Part shown: piece after piece, positions 1 to 6,806 of the stretch
How positions within the stretch are numbered: the first letter of the stretch is position 1
Layout: every line of letters starts with the position of its first letter
NCBI GenBank assembly: GCA_934661715.1
Contig: CAKUJL010000019.1
Coordinates: 1 to 13,644, forward strand
Reading direction: 5' to 3'
Source: an uncultured Oscillospiraceae bacterium
Lineage (GTDB): Bacteria > Bacillota > Clostridia > Oscillospirales > Oscillospiraceae
Length of the DNA stretch: 13,644 nucleotides
The notes under the pieces: model-generated
Databases searched by the model: none
Seen by the model: only the letters and a program-made list of their open reading frames with translations
Told to the model about the DNA's origin: nothing
Translations under genes and position numbers: made by a program

Positions 1-184
1 CGCCTGCGGCGAAGGTTGCCGACGTGTTGCACTTGTAATGCTTCGTCGTGGCCTCGGTCTGCCCCTCCAAAATGAGGGACAGGCCGTCTTCGTAGACCGC
101 GCCGACGATCGCCAGAAAGTTCTCCGGCAGGTTTTCGTCCGGGATCTCGATATTCGTCACAAACAGGCTGTCGATGCCCTCCAT
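1..184 (-). CDS. Small phage tail-associated protein, N-terminal part only
   Basis: The first 61 codons of a gene that runs off the left edge. The ATG at 184-182 overlaps the hub gene's stop (TAATG arrangement), as expected for translational coupling. The protein starts MEGIDSLFVTNIEIP and continues with an acidic, hydrophobic stretch and a segment reading LILEGQTEATTKHYKCNTSA. I recall similar small proteins of unknown function just downstream of tail-tip genes in Bacillota phages, but cannot name a family. The upstream Shine-Dalgarno is modest (AAAGGA far upstream, or GGTGA about 7 bases away). The location after the hub gene suggests a tail-tip or baseplate accessory role, which is inference. 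The 3' end and full length are not visible. Confidence 0.7.
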   Translation of the reverse strand, partial: MEGIDSLFVTNIEIPDENLPENFLAIVGAVYEDGLSLILEGQTEATTKHYKCNTSATFAAG

Positions 185-1230
185 TATGCGATCACCGTCC
201 TTTTTGCAGAGTGTGTCATGAGGCTTCCGGCCTGCATCGTGACCGCCCAGCCGGTTTCGAGGTAAATTCCGCCGATCTCGTCGTGCGTCAGGGCCAGGAT
301 ATCGCCGACGCCGTGCCCCGGCTCGTTGAGCGTGTAAAATGTAATGGCGCGCGTAGCAAGCAGCGACTCGTTGCGGCGCTTGTCGGCGTAGGCCTGCAAT
401 TCGTCCTGCGAGGCGATATTGTCTACCCGCTCGACGGAGGTTATGCGCATGCCGCGCTTAAAGGTGGATTTCTTGGAAGCCGGATTGTCGTTGACGGCAG
501 TCGCTACCATGGCCGCGTCCATGTCCGGGTTGTTGCAGGTCACAACAAAGACGTTCGGCGCGTCAAAAATGTCCGTTTCGTCCGACCAGTCCGGCCCCGG
601 ATGTTTCTCCGAAAGAAACAGGTCCGTCACGCCGTAGCGCCAGTCGATGATGGCGGCGGACGGCTCCTGATACGGTTCGAGGCGGCACACGCCGTCGGCG
701 TCGAACCAGAGGCTTTCATAGTTGATCTCTGAGAGCAGTGCGTTGATGATCGTCAGATAGCTCGTGCCGATTGGCCAGTCCTCGCGGTCTGTCGCCAGCA
801 CAGCGGCGTTTGGCGTTGCGATCACGAGCGAGATGCCGCAGGCTGTCAGCAGCTTGCGAATTTCGGTGATGTACGACGAGCCAGCGGCAAGATGCAGGAT
901 CGTCTCGGTTTTCTGCGTATACACGCGCCAGCAGCGGTCGTAGGCTTCGATCTCTACGCGCGTGCTGCCCGCGCTTCCTTTTTGGCTGACGGTCGCAGCC
1001 TGATAGATGCCGAGAGAGTGCTCCGTCCCGTTTACGATGATCCATGGCCGCAGCTCGTCCGATTCCCACGCCGCTACGGCATTGGGAAGAAAGCTGCCCT
1101 TGAGCGTGCCGTGGATGTTCGCGGCGCGGTCACTCATGATCTGCGGCGGGCTGCCGGTGTCCCACTGCAGCTGCGTGATGGGCGCACCGTTCCGGAGTAC
1201 GTCGACGCGGAAGCGGACGTCACGGGTCAA
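184..1230 (-). CDS. Tail hub / gp27-like tail-tip protein
   Basis: A 348-residue protein located third after the tape measure, where siphophages encode the tail hub (N-terminal part of Tal, gp27-like). It starts with a beta-rich region (RFRVDVLRNGAPITQLQWD, then a segment ending PWIIVNGTEHSLGIY) and ends with another (GVGDILAL near 307-314, then GIYLETGW), a pattern I associate with gp27/Tal-like hub domains. No peptidase or lysozyme domain is visible, so it would be a structural hub without an evolved enzymatic tail. The reading frame is open to an ATG at 1293. I chose TTG at 1230 because GGGAGGAGG (1248-1240) sits 9 bases upstream, and the earlier ATG would create a low-complexity Arg/Ser/Pro leader overlapping the previous gene by 74 bases. 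With TTG the overlap is 11 bases. The family call rests on position and pattern, not on a clear signature. Confidence 0.62.
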   Translation of the reverse strand: MTRDVRFRVDVLRNGAPITQLQWDTGSPPQIMSDRAANIHGTLKGSFLPNAVAAWESDELRPWIIVNGTEHSLGIYQAATVSQKGSAGSTRVEIEAYDRCWRVYTQKTETILHLAAGSSYITEIRKLLTACGISLVIATPNAAVLATDREDWPIGTSYLTIINALLSEINYESLWFDADGVCRLEPYQEPSAAIIDWRYGVTDLFLSEKHPGPDWSDETDIFDAPNVFVVTCNNPDMDAAMVATAVNDNPASKKSTFKRGMRITSVERVDNIASQDELQAYADKRRNESLLATRAITFYTLNEPGHGVGDILALTHDEIGGIYLETGWAVTMQAGSLMTHSAKRTVIA

Positions 1231-3304
1231 GGGTGATCGCCTCCTCCCGGTTCGTGTGCGAGATGGTGAAGGAATATCGGCGCATGAACTCATCGCAGTT
1301 GCTCTCGAGCGACGGGAGCGAGCCGATGGCCATATTTCCGTAATGATCTTTCAGGCAGACGAGGCGGCCCACAAGGGTCTCCAGCGCGAGGGCGGCAGCC
1401 CGCTGCGCGTGCGGCCAGGCGCAGGCGACGGACAGGGAGCGGTCGCGCTGTTCGCTGCGCTCCTCGACGGGATAGGCCAGCCCGGCCAGATGGACGGTCG
1501 AGACACCCGCGCTGAAGCTTGCACGGTTCGTGCGCAGCTGCGTCTCTGACAGGCGCATTTCCAGCCAGACACCGGTTTCCAGATCGCAGATCATGTTGGT
1601 CTCAGGCAGGATCTCTGCGGTGTCCGAATTGGACACGCCGTAATTGTCGCTGTCGGCGTAGCAGCCGCGGACGCGGTAGGTGACGGAGCCGATGCTGGTG
1701 TGGTCGATGTACTGCTTCTGCGCGGTTCGGGCGATGGCGATTCCATCCCGCTCAATCAGGTAAAAATCATAACTGCCCGCGGTCTGCCATGTGAGCGCGG
1801 CCTCATGGCCGGCGGTGGCGGTCAGGGTGATGGCCTCGCCCTCGGTGTGCGAGATGGGCAGAGCGGCCGCAGACCACTCGGACCACATGCCGTATTTGTT
1901 CTGCACGCGGACGCGGACGGTGTAGCTGCCGTCGGCGAGGTAGACCGGCGAGCGCCATGCCTTCTCTGTGCCATAGACCGTGCCGGAGGCGTAGCCGTTG
2001 GATAGCGTCAGCTGATAGGCTTCCTGCTCGGTGGTCTGCCAGGTGATGCGCGGGCGCGGGCCGGTGGACTGGATCACAATGGACGGTGCGGACGGGGCGT
2101 TGATGGCGATAAACTCGGCCTTGTCGCTCCACGCCGAGGCCGTGCCGTCGGTGTTGTAGGTGCGCACGCGCCAGTATTTTGTTCCGCTTGTGAATTTGTT
2201 CGCCGGAACGTCGTAATACTGGTTTTCTCCCGTGACGGTCGCGAGGGTATTCCACGTCGTGCCGTCGGCGGACCATTGCAGATCCGCCTTGCTCTGCGGC
2301 GTGCCGGTGGAAATGATGTGCTGCCACGAGAAGCGGTTGGCGATGGTCGCGTCAATGACGATTCCTGAAGGGGAGACAGGCTTGGCCGTCGGGATAACGT
2401 CTGTTGTCTTGATCTCCTGCCATGCGGACGTCGTTGTCGTGCCGCTGTTTGCCGTCACCTTTACGCGCCATTCGAGCGTTCCGGACGGGAATGTGTTTGC
2501 CGGGACCGTGCAAGCGGTCGTCGAGCCAGATACGCTTATCGTTTTTGATGTGCTTGCATTTTTTACGCGCCACTCAAAAACAGCGGAGGTTTGTTTCACC
2601 TCTGCGAAGCAAACCTGCGTGAGATCTGTGTCATCCTCGGCGTCCCATGTAAATGTGTTTTTTTTCGCTCGATTTACGAATGCCCCTGCCGATGGCGATA
2701 AATTGACTGCTTTTATGCCGACATTATCATTCGAGTATTCACACGTCAGGAATGGCTTGCGTGTTGACTTTTCTCCGTAAAAAACAGCTTCGCTTGTTCC
2801 TGATACAGCGCCACGAAACGCAACGACAAACCCGTTTTTTATCCCTTCTTTTGCTTCTTCCTTCTTGCTCCTGTATTGTGCCAGATCAAAAACCGCGTTC
2901 AGCTGCACAATTTCGTTTAACGCAGTCCACTTTCCATCTGCATGCTCTGAAATCCCGGTATATGTTTGGCTGACTTCCGGTCGCGTTGCATACGTTATCG
3001 CGCTCGTATCAAATTGGCTTTTCAACGCATTTACATACGTCCAGATTTGCTTGTACCCATTTCCGCTATCTTCTGTCGGCTGTGCGTAAAACGAAAGCGT
3101 TACTTTGCTTACCCGCTTAAACTTGTACGCATCTCCCGGCACAGGGAATTTGATATATATGTTATCCCCTTGTTTGACGTTTCCTGCTTCCCCCGTAAAC
3201 GGGTCCGCGAACAGCTTGTACTGCGTAAGATTTGAATAGTTTGTGTTCGGGTGGTTCTTCGCGACTGCTGTCGAGCCGCTTGCCTGCACTGTAAACGTCG
3301 GCAT
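1220..3304 (-). CDS. Tail-tip protein with DNRLRE-like domain, fibronectin III repeats and Dit-like C-terminus
   Basis: A 694-residue protein starting at an ATG that directly follows the tape-measure stop. Residues 1-190 resemble a DNRLRE-type beta domain: an N-terminal alanine/asparagine-rich strand, then YIKFPVP and VSKVTLSFYA strands, ending in FLTCEY. Four fibronectin III-like units follow (about 198-302, 305-402, 404-484 and 488-565), with repeated WRVK, YWRVRTYN and YTVRVRVQNKYG strands and SAW or SEWS turns. Residues 568-694 are a separate domain (VHLAGLAYPVEE, LVGRLVCLKDHYGNMAIG, YSFTISHTNREEAITL) that resembles the conserved C-terminus of tail proteins placed after the tape measure in clostridial phages. 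The gene occupies the place of the distal tail protein (Dit). A role as an evolved Dit that carries glycan-binding modules on the tail tip is inference. The first ~250 codons are much richer in AT than the rest, which suggests domain exchange. Confidence 0.75.
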   Translation of the reverse strand: MPTFTVQASGSTAVAKNHPNTNYSNLTQYKLFADPFTGEAGNVKQGDNIYIKFPVPGDAYKFKRVSKVTLSFYAQPTEDSGNGYKQIWTYVNALKSQFDTSAITYATRPEVSQTYTGISEHADGKWTALNEIVQLNAVFDLAQYRSKKEEAKEGIKNGFVVAFRGAVSGTSEAVFYGEKSTRKPFLTCEYSNDNVGIKAVNLSPSAGAFVNRAKKNTFTWDAEDDTDLTQVCFAEVKQTSAVFEWRVKNASTSKTISVSGSTTACTVPANTFPSGTLEWRVKVTANSGTTTTSAWQEIKTTDVIPTAKPVSPSGIVIDATIANRFSWQHIISTGTPQSKADLQWSADGTTWNTLATVTGENQYYDVPANKFTSGTKYWRVRTYNTDGTASAWSDKAEFIAINAPSAPSIVIQSTGPRPRITWQTTEQEAYQLTLSNGYASGTVYGTEKAWRSPVYLADGSYTVRVRVQNKYGMWSEWSAAALPISHTEGEAITLTATAGHEAALTWQTAGSYDFYLIERDGIAIARTAQKQYIDHTSIGSVTYRVRGCYADSDNYGVSNSDTAEILPETNMICDLETGVWLEMRLSETQLRTNRASFSAGVSTVHLAGLAYPVEERSEQRDRSLSVACAWPHAQRAAALALETLVGRLVCLKDHYGNMAIGSLPSLESNCDEFMRRYSFTISHTNREEAITLDP
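1240..1248 (-). promoter_or_regulatory. Ribosome-binding site fixing the TTG start of the hub gene
   Basis: GGGAGGAGG on the minus strand, 9 bases before TTG at 1230-1228. It lies inside the last codons of the tail-tip gene. It is the only strong Shine-Dalgarno near this gene start and argues against the ATG at 1293. Confidence 0.75.
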
Positions 3305-5584
3305 TTACTTCGCCCCCATTCTTGCTGTGATCCTCGCGTTTTTGGCGATGCGTAGGATGGTGTCGAGGTCTTCGACGTGGTCCACATAGACGGTGGTGTT
3401 GTAGGTATCGCCGGAGGTGTAGCGTGTCTCGCTGGCCGTCTGGATACGCGAGCCGGAGGGAAGGAAGATCCGCTCAAGGCCGTTTTCGTTCACCCGCGTC
3501 CAGCCGCCGCGCCAGTTGTCCGTTCCGGCGGCGTTGCCGCCCAGATAGCGGCGAACCCATTCGTCCTCTGTGATGCCGATGGTGGACGGGTCGCCGCGTG
3601 CAACTGCATCCTCGTAGGCTTTGGCGAGGTCTGCCGCGCTCTGCCCCCACTGCTGCTCTGTGTAGCTATCGAGCAGATTTTGGTAGTTGTTGCCGTTGCC
3701 GCTGGAATAGCCAAAGCCGAGCGCGTGCGTCAGCTGCCCCCAGCCCTCGCCGATGTGGCCGGTCGAGATGTTTACTACGCCCTTAATGAGTTCCGCCGCG
3801 TCGGCGATGAGCGCCATTACCTTTGCGAGTGGCTGCAATGCCTTGGTCAGCGCCGGGACGCGGTTGTTGGAAAGGTCGGACATAGGGTTCAGGATATCTC
3901 CGACGGTATCCAGCAGCATGCCGAACGAGTCGACAATGCCGGAGTCCTTGAGCGCCTTGCCGCCGTCCTTTACCATGGTGGTCACGTCGCCGTAGAATTC
4001 ATCGAGGTACGGGGCGAATTCGGCGGACAGCTGGTTTTTCACGCCCTCCTGCGTGTTCTGCAGGCGGGCATAGGCGTCGTCGACGGCCTGCAGGGATTTG
4101 AGCGCGTCCCTGTCGAGGACATAGCCCATGTCGTGCGCTTCCTGCGCGTACTCCTGCATCTTCTCGCTTCCGAGCTCGATCAGCGGGTTCAGCTCCTGTG
4201 CGGACTCGGACATGAGATCCATAGCCAGTGCGTCCCGCTCGGTCTTGTTTTTCATCTCGCCGAGCGCGTCGATGGTATCGTAAAATACATCCTGCGCGCT
4301 GCGGAGGCTGCCGTCGGTGTTTGTAATCTCAACTTTCAGCCGCTTGTACGCCTCGTAGGCGTCACCCGTACCGGTCGCGGCCTCCTGCATCTTGTTGGTG
4401 GTTTCCTTGAGGCTGTCCTTGATACGGTCAAAGGAGACGTCCGTGAGGTCGGCCATGTAGTTAAGCTCCTGCACGGAATCGGTCGTCGTGCCGGTCACGG
4501 AGGCGAGCGTCAGCAGATCGTCCGCATTTGAGGCGGCTTCCTTCGTCATGGAGATCAGCGCTTTTTCCGCCTTTACGATCGCCGCAGCGACGGCGGCAAA
4601 TCCGCCCGCAACTGCGACTGTCGTAGTGTCGAGCTGCAGCATGCCGTTCATGGACGTTTTCATGCTGTCCGGCAGCTGGATCCCGAGCTTGGAGGTCAGG
4701 CCGTTCACCACGTCGCCGAGGTTGCCCATGCCTTTCCCGGCTTCCTCGGCCGCATCCCCGATTTCGCCCATGCTCTGCGCGGATTCCCCGGTTTCCTCGT
4801 TGGCTTTTGCCATCTGCTCGGTATTGCGCTTCAGCTGGTTCTCCATTTTGTAGAGCTCGGCTTCCGCGTTTGCGAGCTCCTTCTCCCAGCGGCTGGTTTC
4901 TACTGCCCCGATCTCATAATACTCTGTTGCGTTTTTAAAGGCTGATTCCAACAAATCTACTTTGTTGGCCTGCTGGATGATTTTCTGCGTTAAAATGTCA
5001 TTCTTTTTAGCCATCAAGTCCGCAGAATCCGCACTATCTTCGTATTCTGCTGCGACCTTCCGCATTTGGGCATCCAGTACGTCTATGCTGGCGTTGAGCT
5101 GATCTATTGATTGTTTGTACTTTTGCTCTTTGTCGCCGCGTAGACTTTCGCCCAGCTTGTTCGTGCGCTCAGCCAGATCTGCCAGACCATCCGAGAAGTT
5201 GTCGGCAGCACCACCTGCCGCCTCCAGCTTAGACGTGTTGTCAGCCAATGCACGCTCCATTTTTACAAGAGCGGCTTCGGCATTGTTCAGTTGCTGCTGA
5301 TACTTTTGGGTTGTCGTGTCGGATATGCCGTAGGCCTTGGCAGACTTCTGCAGCATCTCCTGCAGCTGCTCAACCTTATCACGCTGCGTCAGGATCTTCT
5401 GGTTCAGAACCTCGTTGATCTCTGTCAGGCCCTTGATGCTGTTTTCGTTCCCGGCATAGGTCGTGTTAAGCAGTTTGATCTTGCTGTCCAGCGTTCCGAG
5501 CGCGGCATTGATCTCGGAGATCCGCTGTTTATACTCGGCCTCGCCGTCCAGTTTGATTTTTGTGCTAATGGTGGCGTCAGCCAT
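3305..5584 (-). CDS. Tail tape measure protein
   Basis: A 759-residue protein. The N-terminal ~290 residues are highly charged predicted coiled coil made of two related 107-residue units (17-123 and 155-261). A glycine-rich linker follows (about 280-300), then an alanine/valine-rich hydrophobic segment (about 320-345), more helix up to about 600, and a short Gly/Ser/Asn-rich C-terminal region ending MGAK. This is the typical composition of siphophage tape measures, and the gene sits directly after the tail chaperone frameshift pair. By the usual relation of about 0.15 nm of tail per residue it would specify a tail of about 114 nm, if not processed. It shows no muralytic or peptidase domain. 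The start ATG immediately follows the stop codon of the frameshifted chaperone, and the Shine-Dalgarno is only a G-run (GGGGGG), so translational coupling is likely. Its stop codon abuts the next gene's ATG. Confidence 0.93.
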   Translation of the reverse strand: MADATISTKIKLDGEAEYKQRISEINAALGTLDSKIKLLNTTYAGNENSIKGLTEINEVLNQKILTQRDKVEQLQEMLQKSAKAYGISDTTTQKYQQQLNNAEAALVKMERALADNTSKLEAAGGAADNFSDGLADLAERTNKLGESLRGDKEQKYKQSIDQLNASIDVLDAQMRKVAAEYEDSADSADLMAKKNDILTQKIIQQANKVDLLESAFKNATEYYEIGAVETSRWEKELANAEAELYKMENQLKRNTEQMAKANEETGESAQSMGEIGDAAEEAGKGMGNLGDVVNGLTSKLGIQLPDSMKTSMNGMLQLDTTTVAVAGGFAAVAAAIVKAEKALISMTKEAASNADDLLTLASVTGTTTDSVQELNYMADLTDVSFDRIKDSLKETTNKMQEAATGTGDAYEAYKRLKVEITNTDGSLRSAQDVFYDTIDALGEMKNKTERDALAMDLMSESAQELNPLIELGSEKMQEYAQEAHDMGYVLDRDALKSLQAVDDAYARLQNTQEGVKNQLSAEFAPYLDEFYGDVTTMVKDGGKALKDSGIVDSFGMLLDTVGDILNPMSDLSNNRVPALTKALQPLAKVMALIADAAELIKGVVNISTGHIGEGWGQLTHALGFGYSSGNGNNYQNLLDSYTEQQWGQSAADLAKAYEDAVARGDPSTIGITEDEWVRRYLGGNAAGTDNWRGGWTRVNENGLERIFLPSGSRIQTASETRYTSGDTYNTTVYVDHVEDLDTILRIAKNARITARMGAK
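4802..5122 (-). repeat. Tape-measure internal repeat, copy 2
   Basis: Encodes residues 155-261 of the tape measure, the second unit of the coiled-coil duplication. The stretch 4921-5040 within it is only about 40% GC by hand count, against about 67% in 4741-4800, so the two copies do not share base composition. Confidence 0.8.
5216..5536 (-). repeat. Tape-measure internal repeat, copy 1
   Basis: Encodes residues 17-123 of the tape measure. It aligns without gaps to copy 2 at an offset of exactly 138 residues. Shared landmarks are YKQ (18-20 and 156-158), QKI (62-64 and 200-202), NAEA plus KME (101-110 and 239-248) and NT (116-117 and 254-255). Sample lines in this copy are about 50-53% GC. 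Confidence 0.8.
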
Positions 5585-6204
5585 TTAAAGTCCCCCCGAT
5601 ACAAGATAATCGTGCAACGATAAGCCGGACGGCTTATCCAGATCAACATATCTGCCGTCTGGCATTGCCTGAGATGCAGACCGGCGCGGCGTGGCAAGGG
5701 AAAAGTATTCCCGATAGATTGCCATGCACCGCGCCGGCGTCATCGTCCTCCAAAATACAGCCTCATCGTTGTGCAGGACGTTGATCCAAATGTTTAGGTA
5801 CCACGCGAATCGGATGCTGTAGGGTTCGGCTGCGTGGTCTGTTCTTTTTTTTCGCCGGATTCCTCCGACTGTTTTTCGGCCGGACGCTCTGTGTCCGGCT
5901 CGTAGACCGCCTGAAAGATCATTTCAATGATTCTGTCAGCGATCTCACCGAAGCGCTTGACCGTCATCATCTTGCCGACATCGCGGCTCGTAAAGCGTTC
6001 CGGCCAGCCCTGGTCGTAGGCGTACTCATTCATAGCGGCGGCCACTGTCTCAAGAATGTTTTTCATGGTGCGCTTCCGGGACAGCAGCGGCTCAAGCGTA
6101 CCGCCGTGCAGCTCCTGTAGGTCTGCCAGGACGTTCATGTTGACGTAAAGCTGATAGGTTTTCCCGCCGTGCTCAAACGGCAGGGGTTTCGGCTGTAAGT
6201 ACAT
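5585..6204 (-). CDS. Tail assembly chaperone G-T fusion made by -1 frameshift
   Basis: This 206-residue protein is predicted from a -1 ribosomal frameshift inside the G gene, as in lambda gpG/gpGT. Residues 1-120 are shared with G. After the AAA AAA codons at 5850-5845 the -1 frame is open for 86 codons and stops with TAA at 5587-5585, directly touching the tape-measure ATG. The added domain includes IRFAWYLNIWINVLHNDEAV and FWRTMTPARCMAIYREYF, an aromatic helical pattern that resembles the T domain of other phages. It lacks a good start codon with a ribosome-binding site of its own, so a frameshift is the natural way to express it. In lambda, G coats the tape measure while the T domain recruits tail tube subunits. 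The same role here is inferred from position and architecture. Splice the reading frame at 5845 (this base is read twice). Confidence 0.85.
5619..5638 (-). other. Perfect 20-base palindromic hairpin before the tape measure
   Basis: GATAAGCCG and CGGCTTATC flank two bases, giving a stem of 8-9 bp in the mRNA about 35 bases upstream of the tape-measure start. It lies inside the coding part of the frameshifted T domain (DKPSGLS). No U-run follows, so it is not a typical intrinsic terminator. It could influence mRNA stability or ribosome flow between the chaperone and the tape measure. That is inference. Confidence 0.6.
5794..6204 (-). CDS. Tail assembly chaperone G (unshifted product)
   Basis: A 136-residue protein between the tail tube and tape-measure genes, the invariant place of the tail assembly chaperone in siphophages. 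Residues 1-100 form a compact, mostly helical domain (GGKTYQLYVNMNVLADLQEL, then LLSRKRTMKNILETV and RFGEIADRIIEMIFQAVY). Residues 101-136 are a charged, Glu/Lys/Gln-rich, probably disordered tail ending PTASDSRGT. It should bind the tape measure and prevent aggregation until tube polymerisation, and should be absent from the virion. This is known for the family and inferred here. The ATG at 6204 is preceded by a G-rich Shine-Dalgarno that overlaps the stop of the tail tube gene. The ORF contains the slippery run at 5852-5845, used to make the longer fusion. Confidence 0.87.
   Translation of the reverse strand: MYLQPKPLPFEHGGKTYQLYVNMNVLADLQELHGGTLEPLLSRKRTMKNILETVAAAMNEYAYDQGWPERFTSRDVGKMMTVKRFGEIADRIIEMIFQAVYEPDTERPAEKQSEESGEKKEQTTQPNPTASDSRGT
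5800..5838 (-). promoter_or_regulatory. Frameshift-stimulating stem-loop
   Basis: On the minus strand ACCACGC (5838-5832) is perfectly complementary to GCGTGGT (5806-5800). This makes a 7-bp, GC-rich stem with a 25-base loop. The stem begins 6 bases after the slippery run, within the usual 5-9 base spacer, and ends just before the G stop codon (5796-5794). A pseudoknot is possible but not evident by eye. Confidence 0.72.
5845..5852 (-). promoter_or_regulatory. Slippery sequence for -1 ribosomal frameshift
   Basis: Eight consecutive A on the minus strand, read in the G frame as GAA AAA AAA GAA. This gives the heptamer A AAA AAA in the canonical X XXY YYZ phase, followed by G. Slipping back one base gives AGA ACA GAC and a frame open for 86 codons. 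Unshifted reading stops 17 codons after the run. Confidence 0.88.
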
Positions 6205-6215
6205 GACCGGCCCCC

Positions 6216-6797
6216 TTACGCAGTCTTGCCGAGAACGGCGTCGCAGTACGCTCTTGCATCCTCCTCGGAGTCGCAGGTAGCAATCTCAACAAGGTTGTCG
6301 AGAGCATCGACGAGGAATTCGCCCGACGTGACCGGCGTATTGAACGTGATGTTCTCGCCGAGAGTCTGGTAGACATGGCTGGGCGGTCCGAAGAGCGCAC
6401 GGCCGATGAAAATGCAGGTGAATTTCTCCACGCCGTCGATCATGTCAGGCGCGTAGAACGAGACGCCGACATACTGGCTGGTGGATGTCTTGCCGTACCG
6501 GACTACGCTGATGGATTTCGTCTTGACGGATCTGGTCGTCTTGACGGCCTTATACAGCAGCACTTGCGCCGCCTCGGTGATATACTTGACGCCGAGCGAG
6601 ATCGTGCCGCCGGTCGCCTTGCGCATATACTCGGCAAGGGAGCTTTCGGCATACAGACGGCCTTCGGCGTTGCGCAGCTCGAAGTTTGCCGTCATGGCGT
6701 CGCCGACCTTTGTGACGTCACTGTAGGTCACAGTATTGCCGGAATCGGATTTCGTGTATTTTGCGGCCTGAATGTACCGCAGATCATATGCAGGCAT
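6216..6797 (-). CDS. Major tail tube protein
   Basis: A 193-residue protein upstream of the tail chaperone, as expected for the tail tube. The sequence begins MPAYDLRYIQAAKY and shows beta-strand segments such as TANFELRNAEGRLYAE, GGTISLGVKYITE and YVGVSFYA, then TCIFIGRALF and TPVTSGEFLVDALDN. The ends GENITFNTPVTSGEFLVD fit the phi13-type or related major tail proteins of Bacillota siphophages. Rings of this protein should polymerise around the tape measure to make the tube. An excellent Shine-Dalgarno (AGGAGG, 6808-6803) lies 5 bases before the ATG, fitting a highly expressed structural protein. There is no Ig-like C-terminal decoration. A short helix with CDSEEDARAYCDAVLG ends the protein. 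Confidence 0.87.
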   Translation of the reverse strand: MPAYDLRYIQAAKYTKSDSGNTVTYSDVTKVGDAMTANFELRNAEGRLYAESSLAEYMRKATGGTISLGVKYITEAAQVLLYKAVKTTRSVKTKSISVVRYGKTSTSQYVGVSFYAPDMIDGVEKFTCIFIGRALFGPPSHVYQTLGENITFNTPVTSGEFLVDALDNLVEIATCDSEEDARAYCDAVLGKTA

Positions 6798-6806
6798 AGG
6801 CTCCTC

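Noticed and set aside
3377..4531. A 384-codon plus-strand open frame opposite the tape measure
   Set aside because: It is a shadow of tape-measure codons in high-GC sequence, with no domain visible.
5619..5638. Palindrome read as a transcription terminator
   Set aside because: No T-run follows on either strand, and it is within a coding frame of an operon that must continue.
5425..5697. A 90-codon ATG-started minus-strand frame across the chaperone/tape-measure border
   Set aside because: Its frame is neither the T-domain frame nor the tape-measure frame. The -1 frame from the slippery site explains the same region better.
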